DNA of 64,000 nt, from the NCBI RefSeq assembly GCF_900176885.1, contig NZ_LT839648.1:2877540-2941539 (forward strand), in the 5' to 3' direction. A program made the translations under genes and the position numbers. Below are positions 22,777-33,277 of this stretch, one piece after another. This DNA is from Oceanobacillus senegalensis (GTDB taxonomy: Bacteria; Bacillota; Bacilli; Bacillales; Amphibacillaceae). Each line of letters begins with the position of its first letter. Positions within the stretch are counted from its first letter, which is position 1. The notes beneath the pieces were generated by a model that was given only the letters and a program-made list of their open reading frames with translations, had not been told where the DNA came from and did not search any database.

Positions 22777-24309
22777 TTAATGTTTAAAATGACGCATTCC
22801 TGTATAAACCATGGCAATCCCATGCTTATCACATACATCAATTGAATCTTGGTCACGCTTCGAACCACCAGGCTGAATAATTGCTGTTACCCCTGCCTTA
22901 ACTGCTTCCTCAACTGTATCCGGCATTGGGAAGAAAGCATCCGAAGACATAACAGATCCTTTTGTTTTCTCTCCGGCTTGCTCAATGGCAATTTTCGCTG
23001 AACCTACACGATTCATTTGACCAGCACCAACACCAATTGTTTGACCGTCCTTCGCTAATACAATCGCATTGGATTTCACATGTTTTACGGCTTTCCATGC
23101 AAATAGTAAATCTGCTACTTCTTGTTCAGATGGCGTACGTTTTGTTACCACTTGTAAGTCATCTTTCGTCACTGTACCATTATCTTGACTTTGAATTAAT
23201 ACACCGCCATTTACAGATGTAAGCTTGTGATTCACAGCCTCTCTATTCGTCATATCTAATTCAAGTAAGCGAATATTTTTCTTTCTTGTTAAGATTTCCA
23301 AGGCCTTTTCTGAAAAGCTTGGAGCAATGATAATTTCTAGGAAAATACTACTTAGTTTCTCTGCTGTCTGAGAATCTACTTCTTTATTTAATGCAACAAT
23401 TCCACCAAAAATAGAGATTGGATCCGCATCAAAAGCACGGTTAAACGCATCAAATAATGTCTCAGATACTCCGATTCCACATGGATTCATATGTTTTACT
23501 GCAACCGCTGCTGGTTGTTCATTATAATCTGCTAAAATTTCTAGTGCCGCGTTCGCATCTTGAATATTGTTGTAGGATAATTCTTTGCCGTGCAGTTGTT
23601 TTGCTGCAGCTAGACTCATTGATTTAACAATTGGCTGCTTATAGAACGCAGCATTTTGATGAGGATTTTCCCCATAGCGAAGAGATTGTACTTTTTCATA
23701 TGTGACCGTGTATGTCTCAGGAAATTCTTCCTTTGTTTCCCCTAAGAAATATTCCGCAATCATCGCATCATAATTGGCAGTATGACGGAAGACCTTTGCA
23801 GCGAGTTGTATTCTTTTTTCATCATCTAGTCCATCCGTTTGTAATGCTTCTAAAATAGAATCATAATCAGCTGGGTCTACTACGACTGTCACATCTTCAA
23901 AGTTTTTCGCAGCAGAACGAAGCATGGTGGGACCACCGATATCAATATTTTCAATAATTTCCTCTTTGGAAACTCCAGTTTTTTCAAGTGTTTGTTTAAA
24001 TGGATATAGGTTCACAACAACCATATCGATTGGATGGATCTCATTTTCTTCCATCTGATTCATATGATCTGGATTGGAACGTTTTGCAAGTAATCCACCA
24101 TGTACTTTCGGATGTAGGGTTTTTACACGTCCATCCATAATTTCGGGAAATCCAGTAATATCATCAATTGCTCGTGCAGCAATTCCTGCTTCTTGTATTT
24201 TTTTTAGCGTTCCACCTGTGGAGATAATCTCATAGTCTAGTTCTACAAGACCTTTAGCAAATTCTACGACATTCTGTTTATCAGAAACACTGATGAGTGC
24301 TCTTTTCAT
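22777..24309 (-). CDS. purH: bifunctional AICAR transformylase / IMP cyclohydrolase PurH
   Basis: Last two steps to IMP: formylation of AICAR with 10-formyl-THF and ring closure. The 510-residue protein has an N-terminal MGS-like cyclohydrolase domain (RALISVSDK, STGGT, TLHPKVHGG) and a C-terminal transformylase domain (SLRYGENPHQ, AVKHMNPCGIG, RVGSAKIA, PFPMPD-type FFPMPD). Normally purN abuts purH; here 371 bases separate them, filled by a foldback element. Whether purH has a separate promoter or relies on read-through cannot be told. Confidence 0.97.
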   Translation of the reverse strand: MKRALISVSDKQNVVEFAKGLVELDYEIISTGGTLKKIQEAGIAARAIDDITGFPEIMDGRVKTLHPKVHGGLLAKRSNPDHMNQMEENEIHPIDMVVVNLYPFKQTLEKTGVSKEEIIENIDIGGPTMLRSAAKNFEDVTVVVDPADYDSILEALQTDGLDDEKRIQLAAKVFRHTANYDAMIAEYFLGETKEEFPETYTVTYEKVQSLRYGENPHQNAAFYKQPIVKSMSLAAAKQLHGKELSYNNIQDANAALEILADYNEQPAAVAVKHMNPCGIGVSETLFDAFNRAFDADPISIFGGIVALNKEVDSQTAEKLSSIFLEIIIAPSFSEKALEILTRKKNIRLLELDMTNREAVNHKLTSVNGGVLIQSQDNGTVTKDDLQVVTKRTPSEQEVADLLFAWKAVKHVKSNAIVLAKDGQTIGVGAGQMNRVGSAKIAIEQAGEKTKGSVMSSDAFFPMPDTVEEAVKAGVTAIIQPGGSKRDQDSIDVCDKHGIAMVYTGMRHFKH

Positions 24310-24342
24310 GTTTACCCCTCACTTTGACTAATTGTTTACACT

Positions 24343-24666
24343 AGGCTCTTTTCGTATATTTTGTTGTTTTTTACTTCGCATTTGAAGGATGATGCGCAAT
24401 AACTTATTAAGATAGTTGATAGTGCGTTTATACCGCTGCAAAAATACACTACGCGCACCTTAGGGCGCTGATGAAGCCTTCCTTATCCTGCGAGAATAGC
24501 ACGTGTCTAGACCCGAGCAAGAAGTAGTTTTCTTCCGAGGAGGCTGAAGCCGTTCCCTAGGGTGTGCGACTGTCCGCAACGGAAATCAACATACACACAA
24601 ATAAAGTTAGTTCGCATTTTATAGATTTTACGCAACAAAAAACAACAACCTTTTAGAAGACAGCCT
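24343..24666. repeat. foldback MITE-like element, copy 2 (324 bp), inside the pur operon
   Basis: Shorter copy with ends AGGCTCTTTTC (24343-24353) and GAAGACAGCCT (24656-24666). Its first 130 bases closely follow copy 1 (CGCATTTGAA, ATTAAGATAGT, TACCGCTGC, AATACACTACGCGCACC) and its last 130 follow the other end of copy 1 (GAGGAGGCTGAAGCCGT, GGAAATCAACATAC). The middle is missing. It fills the gap between purN and purH, in DNA that must be transcribed with the operon. Confidence 0.75.
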
Positions 24667-24680
24667 TGTACTAAAGATAT

Positions 24681-25241
24681 CTATTTCACAATTTGCTGAA
24701 TGACTTTTGGATATAGCTGATGTTCTACTTGTTGGATTCTTTTTTTAAGCGTTTCTTCCGTATCATTCTCTAAAACTTCTACGGACTCCTGTGCAATAAT
24801 CGGTCCTGTATCAATTCCTGCGTCAATATAGTGAACCGTAACACCCGTTTTCTTAACTCCAGCTTTATAGGCTTGCCCTATGGCATCCTTTCCTGGAAAA
24901 TCAGGTAATAGAGATGGATGAATATTGACAATCTTACCTTCGAAGGCATTTAATAAAGTTGGGCCAACAATTCTCATATATCCGGCAAGGAAAATCCAGG
25001 AAACATTTAAATCCTGAAGTTTCGATACTAATGTCCCTTCGAACTCTTGCTTCGACCCATATTCTTTTGGATTAAAAACGTATGTTGGAACACCTAATTT
25101 ATCTGCTTTCTCAATAACGCTAGCTCCAGGGCGATCGCATACAAGCAATGAAATTTCGCATGGGAGATTGCTAGATTCCATAATAGATTGAAAGTTGCTA
25201 CCTGCCCCTGATGCAAAGACTGCTGCTTTTACTTTACTCAT
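24681..25241 (-). CDS. purN: phosphoribosylglycinamide formyltransferase PurN
   Basis: Third step of IMP synthesis: 10-formyl-THF-dependent formylation of GAR, 186 residues. N-terminal [15 protein letters not shown] phosphate loop, [10 protein letters not shown], and the catalytic [15 protein letters not shown] (Asn, His) followed by [15 protein letters not shown] with the catalytic Asp. It overlaps the purM stop by four bases (ATGA). A foldback repeat starts about 15 bases after its stop. Confidence 0.97.
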   Translation of the reverse strand: MSKVKAAVFASGAGSNFQSIMESSNLPCEISLLVCDRPGASVIEKADKLGVPTYVFNPKEYGSKQEFEGTLVSKLQDLNVSWIFLAGYMRIVGPTLLNAFEGKIVNIHPSLLPDFPGKDAIGQAYKAGVKKTGVTVHYIDAGIDTGPIIAQESVEVLENDTEETLKKRIQQVEHQLYPKVIQQIVK

Positions 25242-26257
25242 GATAGAAAATGTACTCCTTCACGATTAACCACTTTTCCAATAATGGATGCCTTCTCTCC
25301 AGTCTCCCCTAAAATGGTAAGCGTGCTTAGGGCCTCTTCTTCACGAACAACTAGCGCCATACCGACTCCCATATTAAACACACCGTACATATCATTATCT
25401 GGAATGGACCCTAGTTTTTGAAGAAATGGAAAGATTTCTGGGACTTCCCAGCTATTCGGTGAAATCTCTACCCCTAATCCTTCTGGCATCATCCTTGGGA
25501 AATTTTCATAGAATCCACCACCAGTAATATGAGAAATCCCTCTAATTTCATGTTTTTCTAAAACACTAGCAATAGCTTTTGCATAAATCTTAGTCGGAGT
25601 TAATAGAGCTTCTCCTAATGGTCTGCTAAGCCCATCTGGTGTCTCATTTAAATCCAATCCGTCTACCAGCTTTCGAACTAAAGAATATCCATTGGAATGA
25701 ATACCACTTGATTCAAGACCAATGACAACATCCCCAGCTTCAATTGCTTCACCAGTAATTAGTTTGGATTTATCAGCAATCCCGACAACGAAACCAGCGA
25801 GGTCATATTCATCATCACTATACATTCCCGGCATTTCTGCTGTCTCACCACCAATTAAAGCAGCTCCAGCATCCACACATCCAGATGATATACCAGAAAC
25901 AATTTGTTCAATTCGTTCCGGTTCATTTTTTCCGCATGCAATGTAGTCTAGGAAAAATAGCGGCTGTGCTCCTTGGGCAACAATATCATTGGCACACATA
26001 GCAACTAAGTCAATACCCACTGTATTATGCCTATCTACCTGAAAGGCAAGTTTTAGTTTGGTACCAACACCATCTGTTCCTGATACCAACACTGGTTCTT
26101 TATAGTTAAATTTCGATAAATCAAACAGTCCCGCAAATGAACCAATTCCACCTAAAACCTCAGGACGTGTTGTTTTTTTAATATGCTTTTTCATCCGTTC
26201 TACTGCCTCGTAACCTTTTTCTACATCAACACCAGCTTGCTTATATACATCTGACAT
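25238..26257 (-). CDS. purM: phosphoribosylformylglycinamidine cyclo-ligase PurM
   Basis: AIR synthetase, fifth step of IMP synthesis. It has 339 residues from the ATG at 26257, which matches the family start ([10 protein letters not shown]). A GTG two codons upstream has better Shine-Dalgarno spacing and cannot be excluded. Motifs: [49 protein letters not shown] and [10 protein letters not shown]. It overlaps purN by four bases and lies 115 bases after purF. Confidence 0.96.
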   Translation of the reverse strand: MSDVYKQAGVDVEKGYEAVERMKKHIKKTTRPEVLGGIGSFAGLFDLSKFNYKEPVLVSGTDGVGTKLKLAFQVDRHNTVGIDLVAMCANDIVAQGAQPLFFLDYIACGKNEPERIEQIVSGISSGCVDAGAALIGGETAEMPGMYSDDEYDLAGFVVGIADKSKLITGEAIEAGDVVIGLESSGIHSNGYSLVRKLVDGLDLNETPDGLSRPLGEALLTPTKIYAKAIASVLEKHEIRGISHITGGGFYENFPRMMPEGLGVEISPNSWEVPEIFPFLQKLGSIPDNDMYGVFNMGVGMALVVREEEALSTLTILGETGEKASIIGKVVNREGVHFLS

Positions 26258-26372
26258 AGTCACATGACACATCCTCATTGCTTTAATAGTTAATTCCATT
26301 TTATTCTTTTTGGTCTTCACATTTTATAGATAGGTTCATTCTCGTAAAATCAGCCTTATTTTATTCGCTGTT

Positions 26373-27797
26373 TCAACTTGTATACGTTACTTCTTTTTCT
26401 TCCTCTTCTTGAACAGGATACTTCCCTGTCATGCATGCCATACAAATACCTTGATTGATTGAGTTATCTTTTAATATCGCCCTTTGCAATCCTTCTTCCG
26501 ATAGAAATGAAATGCTGTCCGCTCCAATAATCTTAGCAATTTCATCAATCGAATGATTTGCGGCAATTAATTCATCTTTTGTGGACATATCTACTCCATA
26601 AAAACAAGGATCCGTAATCGCAGGAGAAGCAATTCGAACATGGACTTCCTTCGCTCCTGCTTCTTTTAATAACTTTACAATCCGCTTACTTGTCGTCCCA
26701 CGAACAATGGAGTCATCAATCATAATGACACGCTTTCCTTCAATTATTCCACGGACTGGGGAAAGCTTCATTTTCACCCCAAGTTCCCGAAGGTCCTGAG
26801 ATGGCTGAATAAAAGTTCTACCAACATAGCGATTCTTAATAATACCCATTTCATACGGTAGTCCACTCTCTTCTGCAAATCCAATTGCAGCAGAAATACT
26901 TGAATCTGGAACACCAACTACAATATCTGCATCTGCTGGAGCTTCTTTAGCTAATTCTTTTCCCATTTTTTTACGGGATGCATGAACATTCACATAATTT
27001 TCATTGCTATCTGGTCTAGAAAAGTAGACATATTCCATCGCACATAAACTACGCTTTCTTTGCTCAGCAAATCGAATGGACTTCAATCCGTTATCATCGA
27101 TAGTTATTAGTTCGCCTGGTAATACTTCGCGTAGGAATGTTGCACCAATTTGATCAAATGCACAGGTTTCTGAAGCAACCACATAAGCATCCCCAAGTAA
27201 CCCAATAGATAATGGACGAATTCCTGATGGGTCAAGGGCTGCATACATCTTTTCTTCTGTCAATATTAAATACGCGTAAGCACCAACCATTTGATTCAAA
27301 GCATCGCTTATTGAGTTTTCATTTATTCCTTCACCATTACGTTTAATTAAATGCGCTAGCACTTCTGTATCAGAGGAGGTTTGCAGGATACTTCCCTGTT
27401 TCTCTAACTCCCCACGCAATTTATAGGCATTCATGATGTTTCCATTATGCGCAAGTGCCAAACTTCCCGTTTGTGCATGAAATAGTAATGGCTGTACATT
27501 ACTTGCAGCCTTTTCACCTTGCGTACTATATCGGACATGACCAATTGCAACACGTCCTTGCAATTGGTCAAATTTAGCATGTTTAAATACATCATTTACT
27601 AGACCCAAATCTTTATGAACGTTTAATTCCGTTCCATCATTCACAACAATCCCAGCACCTTCTTGACCACGATGCTGCATAGAGTGAAGACCATAGTAAG
27701 TTAATTCAGCAGCTTTGTCATGACCCCAAATTCCAAACATTGGACATTCCTCACTTATTCTTTGGATTTCAGCAAGCTCGGGATTGCACCTCTCCAA
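26373..27797 (-). CDS. purF: amidophosphoribosyltransferase PurF
   Basis: First committed step: PRPP and glutamine to phosphoribosylamine. Class II glutamine amidotransferase of the iron-sulfur type. A short propeptide is expected to be removed before the nucleophile Cys (residue 18 of this frame, [11 protein letters not shown]). The cluster ligands are present in LCAMEY, DPCFYG and CMAC. The PRPP loop reads [15 protein letters not shown]. The usual CGVFG is CPMFG here. The annotated start is a TTG 43 bases inside purL with a weak Shine-Dalgarno; the true start may lie a few codons later. Family assignment is certain. Confidence 0.94.
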   Translation of the reverse strand: MERCNPELAEIQRISEECPMFGIWGHDKAAELTYYGLHSMQHRGQEGAGIVVNDGTELNVHKDLGLVNDVFKHAKFDQLQGRVAIGHVRYSTQGEKAASNVQPLLFHAQTGSLALAHNGNIMNAYKLRGELEKQGSILQTSSDTEVLAHLIKRNGEGINENSISDALNQMVGAYAYLILTEEKMYAALDPSGIRPLSIGLLGDAYVVASETCAFDQIGATFLREVLPGELITIDDNGLKSIRFAEQRKRSLCAMEYVYFSRPDSNENYVNVHASRKKMGKELAKEAPADADIVVGVPDSSISAAIGFAEESGLPYEMGIIKNRYVGRTFIQPSQDLRELGVKMKLSPVRGIIEGKRVIMIDDSIVRGTTSKRIVKLLKEAGAKEVHVRIASPAITDPCFYGVDMSTKDELIAANHSIDEIAKIIGADSISFLSEEGLQRAILKDNSINQGICMACMTGKYPVQEEEEKEVTYTS

Positions 27798-29977
27798 AGT
27801 TCTTCAAGTTCTTTTACATCCCCATCAATCACAATGTCATTGTTAATAGAGACTTGAAGTGTGCTATCTGTCGTTACCTTGCCGATTTGTTTTGCATCGT
27901 CCACCATACGTTCAAATTTCTCTTGTTCTTCCGCTTTTACTGTTACGATAAATCGAGATTGAGTTTCACTAAATAAAACAGTAGTAGCGTCACCTTGTAG
28001 TTCCACTTTCGCTCCCAAGCCTTCCGTATCGAATGTAGACTCTGCTAGTGCAACCGCTAATCCACCTTCCGAAATATCATGTGCTGATTCAACAACACCC
28101 TCTTGAATTGCTTCAAGAATTTGCTTTTGACGACGGCGTTCTATCTCAAGATCAATACTAGGTGCTTTACCGGAGTACTTACCGTCAACCATGTTTTGTA
28201 GCTCACTACCACCAAATTCCGCTTTTGTTTCTCCAATAAGATAAATAACATCATCAGCTGATTGGAAGTGATTTGCCGTTACATGTTCTGTTGTTTTAAG
28301 TAGACCAACCATCCCGATAATCGGTGTAGGCATAATCGCCTGTCCCTTTGACTCGTTATAAAGCGAAACATTCCCACTAATGACTGGAGTTTCTAATTGA
28401 AGACAAGCCTCACGAATCCCTTCGATACTTTGTTCCATTTGCCAGAATGTTTCTGGGTTTGTTGGATTTCCATAGTTAAGCCCATCCGTGATAGCTAAAG
28501 GGGTAGCACCTGAGCAAATAATATTTCTACTTGCTTCGGCAACTGCTATTCTACCACCGACTTTTGGATCCAAGTATATATAGCGAGAATTACAATCCGT
28601 TGTCATTGCTATTGCTTTATCTGTTCCTTCGATTTGAACGATGGCTGCGTCTGATCCTGGTCCGACCAACGTATTGCCTTGTGCCTTTCTATCATATTGT
28701 GTATAAGCCCATTCCTTCGATGCAATTGTTGGTTGTTGCAACAAAGTACGAAGCATATTTTGATGGTTATCTACTGCTGGCACGTTTTCTTCCTGAGCTT
28801 GAAATTCTGCATAATAGGCTGCTTCCTTCTTGGTGAGTTCATAGACAGGTGCTTCATCTGTTAATGCTACAACTGGAATTTCAGCTTGGATTTCACCATG
28901 CTGCTTAATTCGGAAAATTTGCTCCTCGATAACTTCACCAATAGCAACAGCATCGACATCGTGCTTTTTAAAAATATCAAGGATTTCCTGTTCTTTCCCT
29001 TTCTTAACGACTAAGAGCATTCTTTCTTGTGACTCCGATAGCATGATTTCATACGCATCCATATTTTCCTCACGTTGTGGAACAAGATCAAGATTCATTT
29101 CTATTCCAGTACCCGCTTTTGCTGCCATCTCACTTGCAGAAGATGTAAGTCCAGCAGCCCCCATATCTTGAATACCTACAAGTGCATCAGAATGAATGAC
29201 CTCTAAGCAAGCCGCAATTAATTTTTTCCCTATTTGAGGGTCACCAATTGCTACGGAAGAGCTATTATCTTTTTCACTTTCCACTACGTCAGAAGAGAAT
29301 GTGGCACCATGGATTCCGTCTTTTCCTGTGTCTCCACCTGCATAAATTACTGTATTACCTACGCCCTCTGCTAGCCCTTTTTGTACGTCATCATGATTAA
29401 CTAAACCGACAACCATAGCATTCACTAATGGATTTTCTTCATAGCTTTCATCAAACTGTACTTCCCCACCAACAGTTGGGACATCAACTACATTTCCGTA
29501 ACTTGCGATTCCTCTTACAGCCTCACTGAACAACCATTTGGTATGATTTTTATCTAAATTTCCAAAACGGAGAGAATTTAATGATGCAATTGGTTTAGCA
29601 CCCATGGAGAACACATCACGTAGAATTCCACCTACACCAGTAGCCGAACCTTCAAACGGTTCAACAGCCGATGGACTATTATGACTTTCAATTTTAAACA
29701 CAACTGCTTGATTATCACCGATGTCAACGACACCAGCGCCTTCACCTGGACCTTGTAGAACATGTTCACCTTCTGTAGGGAACTTTCTCAGTAGGGGCTT
29801 TGATGTTTTATAGCTACAATGCTCCGACCACATAACAGAGAAAATACTTGTTTCTGTATAATTTGGCAAGCGGTTCATTTTATCCTTTACAAGCTTAAAT
29901 TCAGCATCTGATAAACCCATTTCCTGATAGATTTTTTCTACTTCAATTTGTTCAGGTTTGATTGTATTGTTACTCAT
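27755..29977 (-). CDS. purL: phosphoribosylformylglycinamidine synthase large subunit PurL
   Basis: Synthetase subunit of FGAM synthase, fourth step of IMP synthesis. It has 740 residues, the small-PurL type that needs PurS and PurQ as separate subunits. Motifs: MWSEHCSYK near residue 50, [51 protein letters not shown] and [19 protein letters not shown] precedes the ATG. In B. subtilis purS and purQ lie directly upstream; here purK does, 114 bases away. Confidence 0.96.
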   Translation of the reverse strand: MSNNTIKPEQIEVEKIYQEMGLSDAEFKLVKDKMNRLPNYTETSIFSVMWSEHCSYKTSKPLLRKFPTEGEHVLQGPGEGAGVVDIGDNQAVVFKIESHNSPSAVEPFEGSATGVGGILRDVFSMGAKPIASLNSLRFGNLDKNHTKWLFSEAVRGIASYGNVVDVPTVGGEVQFDESYEENPLVNAMVVGLVNHDDVQKGLAEGVGNTVIYAGGDTGKDGIHGATFSSDVVESEKDNSSSVAIGDPQIGKKLIAACLEVIHSDALVGIQDMGAAGLTSSASEMAAKAGTGIEMNLDLVPQREENMDAYEIMLSESQERMLLVVKKGKEQEILDIFKKHDVDAVAIGEVIEEQIFRIKQHGEIQAEIPVVALTDEAPVYELTKKEAAYYAEFQAQEENVPAVDNHQNMLRTLLQQPTIASKEWAYTQYDRKAQGNTLVGPGSDAAIVQIEGTDKAIAMTTDCNSRYIYLDPKVGGRIAVAEASRNIICSGATPLAITDGLNYGNPTNPETFWQMEQSIEGIREACLQLETPVISGNVSLYNESKGQAIMPTPIIGMVGLLKTTEHVTANHFQSADDVIYLIGETKAEFGGSELQNMVDGKYSGKAPSIDLEIERRRQKQILEAIQEGVVESAHDISEGGLAVALAESTFDTEGLGAKVELQGDATTVLFSETQSRFIVTVKAEEQEKFERMVDDAKQIGKVTTDSTLQVSINNDIVIDGDVKELEELWRGAIPSLLKSKE

Positions 29978-30091
29978 TTGCTTTTCCCTCCATAATCCCT
30001 ATTAGAAAAACGCTATATTCTCTCGTTTCTCTTATATTTGGTGTTTAATGTTCACTTTTGGTCCAAATTCCATATCTTATCTTGTGAACCG

Positions 30092-31225
30092 TTAGTTATT
30101 AATTGTTTCCTTGCATTTTTCCATCTGAGCCGATACCTCGTCAAACGTATCTCCTATATACGTAATATGTCCCATTTTTCGTTTTTCTTTTGCTTCCTTT
30201 TTGCCATATAAATGAACAAAACCTTCATTCTTCTGTTGCATTGCTTCGATAACTGTTTCCATATCTTTCCCCAGGATATTTAACATAATCGCCGGCTTAA
30301 ATTGTCTAATTTTCGCTAATGGCAGTCCGCATATCGCTCGAACATGCTGGCCAAATTGCGATATATTACAAGCTTCAATCGTATAATGACCAGAATTATG
30401 TGGTCTAGGTGCCATTTCATTTAGATAAATATCTTCACCCTTAACAAACATTTCAATCGCAAAGGTGCCAACAATATTCATTTTTTCAGCAAGTAACCGA
30501 GCAGCTTCATATGCCTTAATTTGCACCTCTACACTAATCCTAGCAGGTGCCATCGTCTTATAAAGAATATGGTCACGATGCTCATTCTCCGATATTGGGA
30601 AGTTGGCTATTTCACCTGATTGAGATCTAGAGAATACAACAGATATTTCTTTATCAAATTGAATCCATTCCTCGATAATGCAATGCTGATGTTTCTCAGC
30701 AAATTCCTTCGCTTCTTCTACATCTGCTTGTGAATTTAGTTTCAACTGTCCTTTTCCGTCATATCCACCACGGCAAGTCTTAATGACGACAGGAAAGTCA
30801 AATTTCTTTAATGATTCTTCACACTCTTTTGCATTTGTTACAATTTCAAAAACTGGAGTTGATAATTTTAGGTCCTTGATTGTTCGCTTTTCTTTTTCTC
30901 GATTTTGCGTTACCTCTAAAGCATAAGAGCCTTGTGGAAGTTTGCCACAACTCTCGATGTAACTTGCTGCTTGTAAATCGACATTTTCAAATTCATACGT
31001 AACCACATCACTAATATCTGTTAACCGTTTAATTGCATCCATATCATCATAGGCTGCAGTGATTTGTGTATCAGCGACTTGTGCAGTCGGACAATTAGGT
31101 GTAGGGTCAAGAACAGCAATACGATACCCCATATACCTTGCTGCTATAGCCATCATCCTACCAAGCTGGCCACCACCTATAATCCCTATGGTTTGATTTG
31201 GAACAATTGTTTTATTTGTTTGCAA
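30092..31225 (-). CDS. purK: N5-carboxyaminoimidazole ribonucleotide synthase PurK
   Basis: ATP-grasp enzyme that carboxylates AIR to N5-CAIR. It has 377 residues with [15 protein letters not shown] at the start, [14 protein letters not shown] (ATP loop), [13 protein letters not shown], and [17 protein letters not shown] near residue 270. It overlaps purE by 14 bases. It is full length with its normal C-terminal domain, so the missing purBCSQ block begins cleanly after its stop. Confidence 0.96.
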   Translation of the reverse strand: MQTNKTIVPNQTIGIIGGGQLGRMMAIAARYMGYRIAVLDPTPNCPTAQVADTQITAAYDDMDAIKRLTDISDVVTYEFENVDLQAASYIESCGKLPQGSYALEVTQNREKEKRTIKDLKLSTPVFEIVTNAKECEESLKKFDFPVVIKTCRGGYDGKGQLKLNSQADVEEAKEFAEKHQHCIIEEWIQFDKEISVVFSRSQSGEIANFPISENEHRDHILYKTMAPARISVEVQIKAYEAARLLAEKMNIVGTFAIEMFVKGEDIYLNEMAPRPHNSGHYTIEACNISQFGQHVRAICGLPLAKIRQFKPAIMLNILGKDMETVIEAMQQKNEGFVHLYGKKEAKEKRKMGHITYIGDTFDEVSAQMEKCKETINN

Positions 31226-31703
31226 GTTCTTCCCTCATTTCTGCTACTTTTTCTTTCATTTCTTTTCGATAGTTTGCTAGATTATCTGCAACTTTTGTAT
31301 CAAAAGCCCCAATGATTTGAGCAGCGAGAATCCCTGCGTTTTTCGCCCCAGCTTTCCCTATAGCAACCGTAGCTGTTGGGACACCACCAGGCATTTGCAC
31401 AATTGATAATAAAGAATCAAGACCATTTAATGCCTTCGATTGAACGGGAACACCAATGACCGGTAACGTTGTTTGAGATGCAACCATACCCGGCAAATGT
31501 GCTGCACCACCTGCTCCAGCGATAATCACCTTCAGACCACCTTCTCTGGCAGACTTCGCATAGGTAAACATATCATCTGGGGTACGGTGTGCTGAGATAA
31601 CTTCCTTTTCATAAGGAATTTCTAACTCCTGAAGCACGTTACAAGTATGTTCCATTGTCTCCCAATCTGAAATACTCCCCATAATGACACCAACTTGAGC
31701 CAT
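31212..31703 (-). CDS. purE: N5-CAIR mutase PurE
   Basis: Class I PurE, converting N5-CAIR to CAIR; 163 residues. [23 protein letters not shown] (substrate His), [13 protein letters not shown] and PVIGVP are all present. The ATG at 31703 has GAGGG five bases upstream. A 42-residue upstream extension is rejected because it runs through the riboswitch terminator. First gene of the pur operon. Confidence 0.97.
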   Translation of the reverse strand: MAQVGVIMGSISDWETMEHTCNVLQELEIPYEKEVISAHRTPDDMFTYAKSAREGGLKVIIAGAGGAAHLPGMVASQTTLPVIGVPVQSKALNGLDSLLSIVQMPGGVPTATVAIGKAGAKNAGILAAQIIGAFDTKVADNLANYRKEMKEKVAEMREELANK

Positions 31704-31762
31704 GAAATCCCTCTTTCTATGTTTAATAAGATCAAATATTTGTTTTAATTTCGATTTATTAT

Positions 31763-31815
31763 AATAAAAAAGTCTATTCTCCTCCCTCATATAAGAGGAA
31801 AGATGAATAGACTTT
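31763..31815 (-). terminator. riboswitch-controlled terminator of purE
   Basis: AAGTCTATTC / GAATAGACTT stem with extra inner pairing, followed by TTTTTTATT on the minus strand. It lies between the purine aptamer and purE, so guanine binding should favour termination. Confidence 0.88.
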
Positions 31816-31910
31816 ATTCTGCATCTCATGTTAATTCTTCCACAAAAGATACGTGGAATGGATTCAAAGATGCTGAATTAAATCTTATATGATGACAACG
31901 ATTCACCTTC

Positions 31911-31977
31911 CCTCATAGTCCAGCATTTACGGTGCTGGGTAGAAACTTCTAAGCCCTATCCCTAGAAATATATGAGG
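31911..31977 (-). promoter_or_regulatory. purine (guanine) riboswitch of the pur operon
   Basis: Classic purine aptamer. P1 pairs CCTCATA with TATGAGG. The core has GTTTCTACC, the loop CACCGTAAATG and the 3' junction GACTATG. The C in GACTATG (position 74 in xpt numbering) marks guanine specificity; adenine switches have U. Confidence 0.95.
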
Positions 31978-32004
31978 TGTTTTTCGTATCCTTTTCTTGT
32001 GTTA

Positions 32005-32033
32005 AGGATATCAATTTGTTGAGCTATTGTCAA
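32005..32033 (-). promoter_or_regulatory. sigma-A promoter of the pur operon
   Basis: TTGACA, a 17-base spacer and TATCCT on the minus strand. The aptamer begins about 27 bases downstream of the -10 box. Confidence 0.75.
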
Positions 32034-32038
32034 CAAAA

Positions 32039-32080
32039 TATCGAACAATTATTTTTTTATTTAAATTAACGTTCGGATTT
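32039..32080 (-). promoter_or_regulatory. PurR operator (paired PurBoxes) of the pur operon
   Basis: Inverted CGAAC (32042-32046) and GTTCG (32071-32075), 29 bases apart start to start, inside AWWWCCGAACWWT-like contexts. This fits the paired PurBoxes bound by the B. subtilis PurR dimer. It sits just upstream of the -35 box. Confidence 0.8.
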
Positions 32081-32351
32081 TAGCCTCATTTATCCATTTC
32101 CATCATATATTATCGTCTTTTCGTGTTGGATTTGAGCCTTACTTTGCTACTCTATCACGATATATCATATAATGGAATTCCACATCTCATTCACAATAGG
32201 ACGTATTCACAATCAATCCTAGCAATTGGCTACCTAAATTAAGTCAAGCAATCATAACTAACCCCATCCTGTTTCTTATAAACCATTTTAAAATCTCCTA
32301 TTAAAATAACTGGATAACCTATATTAATAGATTATTTATAAATGTTCGCTA

Positions 32352-32381
32352 TTGACATCACTACAAATTGTATTCTAATAT
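32352..32381 (+). promoter_or_regulatory. promoter of the B12-riboswitch/nrd operon
   Basis: TTGACA, an 18-base spacer and TAATAT, about 25 bases before the cobalamin riboswitch. Confidence 0.65.
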
Positions 32382-32404
32382 GACTAGTATAACTACATAT
32401 AGTT

Positions 32405-32615
32405 ATACCAATGAATATGGTGTCAAATATATCAATGACTTAATAGGGAATCTGGTGAAAGTCCAGAACTGTTCCCGCAACTGTAAGTGCAGACGAATGA
32501 AGGATAACCCACTGTCTTTTAAGATGGGAAGGGCTTCATGAGAGAGAAGCACAAGTCAGGAGACCTGCCATGTTTATAACGTGTTATCTTCTTCGGGAGT
32601 TGGGGGGATAGAACG
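32405..32615 (+). promoter_or_regulatory. cobalamin riboswitch
   Basis: Shows the conserved core in order: GGGAATCTGGTGAAAGTCC, then CTGTTCCCGCAACTGTAA, and the B12 box AGTCAGGAGACCTGCC at about 32554-32569, followed by CTTCGGGAG. The downstream terminators (32645-32665 and 32693-32731) suggest transcriptional shut-off when adenosylcobalamin is bound. The controlled genes are a thioesterase and a B12-independent ribonucleotide reductase. Confidence 0.93.
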
Positions 32616-32644
32616 ATGGTATTTTTATAGACAGGTACTACTAG

Positions 32645-32731
32645 AATCTTTACAAGATTTTTTTGTCTATTTATACATATCAACGTTTTATTAAAAACCC
32701 ATCCTCTGTATAGAGTGATGGGTTTTTCTTT
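32645..32731 (+). terminator. riboswitch expression platform, two terminator hairpins
   Basis: A small AATCTT/AAGATT hairpin with six T (32645-32665). A stronger CCCATC...GATGGG hairpin with T run follows (32693-32731). Both lie between the cobalamin aptamer and the first gene. Confidence 0.8.
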
Positions 32732-32791
32732 CTATGATCTGGACTATTTCTCTAATTCCCGACTTTAAAATGAAAAAAGGAGGGAATGATA

Positions 32792-33274
32792 ATGAGTTAC
32801 CCATTATCTTCTGATGTCTCTCGAACCATTCAAACGAAACTAGTTTTACCGCCTGACACCAACCATCTCGGAACCATTTTTGGAGGAACCGTTCTATCAT
32901 TTATTGATGAAATTGCGGCCATTACAGCCATGAAACATAGTAAAAAAGCAGTTGTTACAGCATCTATAGATACGGTCAATTTTCTTTCTTCGGCTAAGGT
33001 TGGTGATGTCCTAATGCTTGAAGCAGTTGTGGTTTCTACTGGAAATACCTCCATGGAAGTTTATGTCAAAGTTGAATGTGAAGATTTAGAATCTGGAGAG
33101 CGAAAAATGACTACGAAATCATTACTGACGATGGTAGCTACAAATAAAGAAGGCAAACCCACAAGTGTTCCAGGTGTCATTCCACAAACAGAAGAAGAAA
33201 AAAGATTATTTGAAGAAGCACACCTTAGAAAGTATAGACGTTTAAAAATAAAAAGTTTTGTTGGAGGGAATTAA
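32792..33274 (+). CDS. acyl-CoA thioesterase (hotdog fold, YkhA-like)
   Basis: Hydrolyses acyl-CoA esters; single hotdog domain, 160 residues. The family signature TNHLGTIFGGTVLSFIDEIAAI (residues about 23-44) holds the catalytic Asn and Asp, followed by VDTVNF-like IDTVNFLSSAKVGD. The ATG at 32792 is eight bases after AAGGAGG; the ATG at 32786 is too close. It ends three bases before the nrd large subunit, so it is first in a B12-riboswitch-controlled operon. Why a thioesterase shares control with nucleotide reduction is unclear. Its own substrate is not known. Confidence 0.88.
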   Translation: MSYPLSSDVSRTIQTKLVLPPDTNHLGTIFGGTVLSFIDEIAAITAMKHSKKAVVTASIDTVNFLSSAKVGDVLMLEAVVVSTGNTSMEVYVKVECEDLESGERKMTTKSLLTMVATNKEGKPTSVPGVIPQTEEEKRLFEEAHLRKYRRLKIKSFVGGN

Positions 33275-33277
33275 CTT

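Noticed and set aside
29978..30091. Remnant of purB or purQ in the purK-purL gap
   Set aside because: All frames are short. A weak ATTTGGAC match to the purB start is too small to count.
31704..31829. N-terminal extension of PurE by 42 residues
   Set aside because: It runs through the riboswitch terminator, and the ATG at 31703 has a proper ribosome binding site and matches the family start.
31911..31977. Adenine-sensing riboswitch
   Set aside because: The specificity base in GACTATG is C, which pairs with guanine; adenine switches carry U there.
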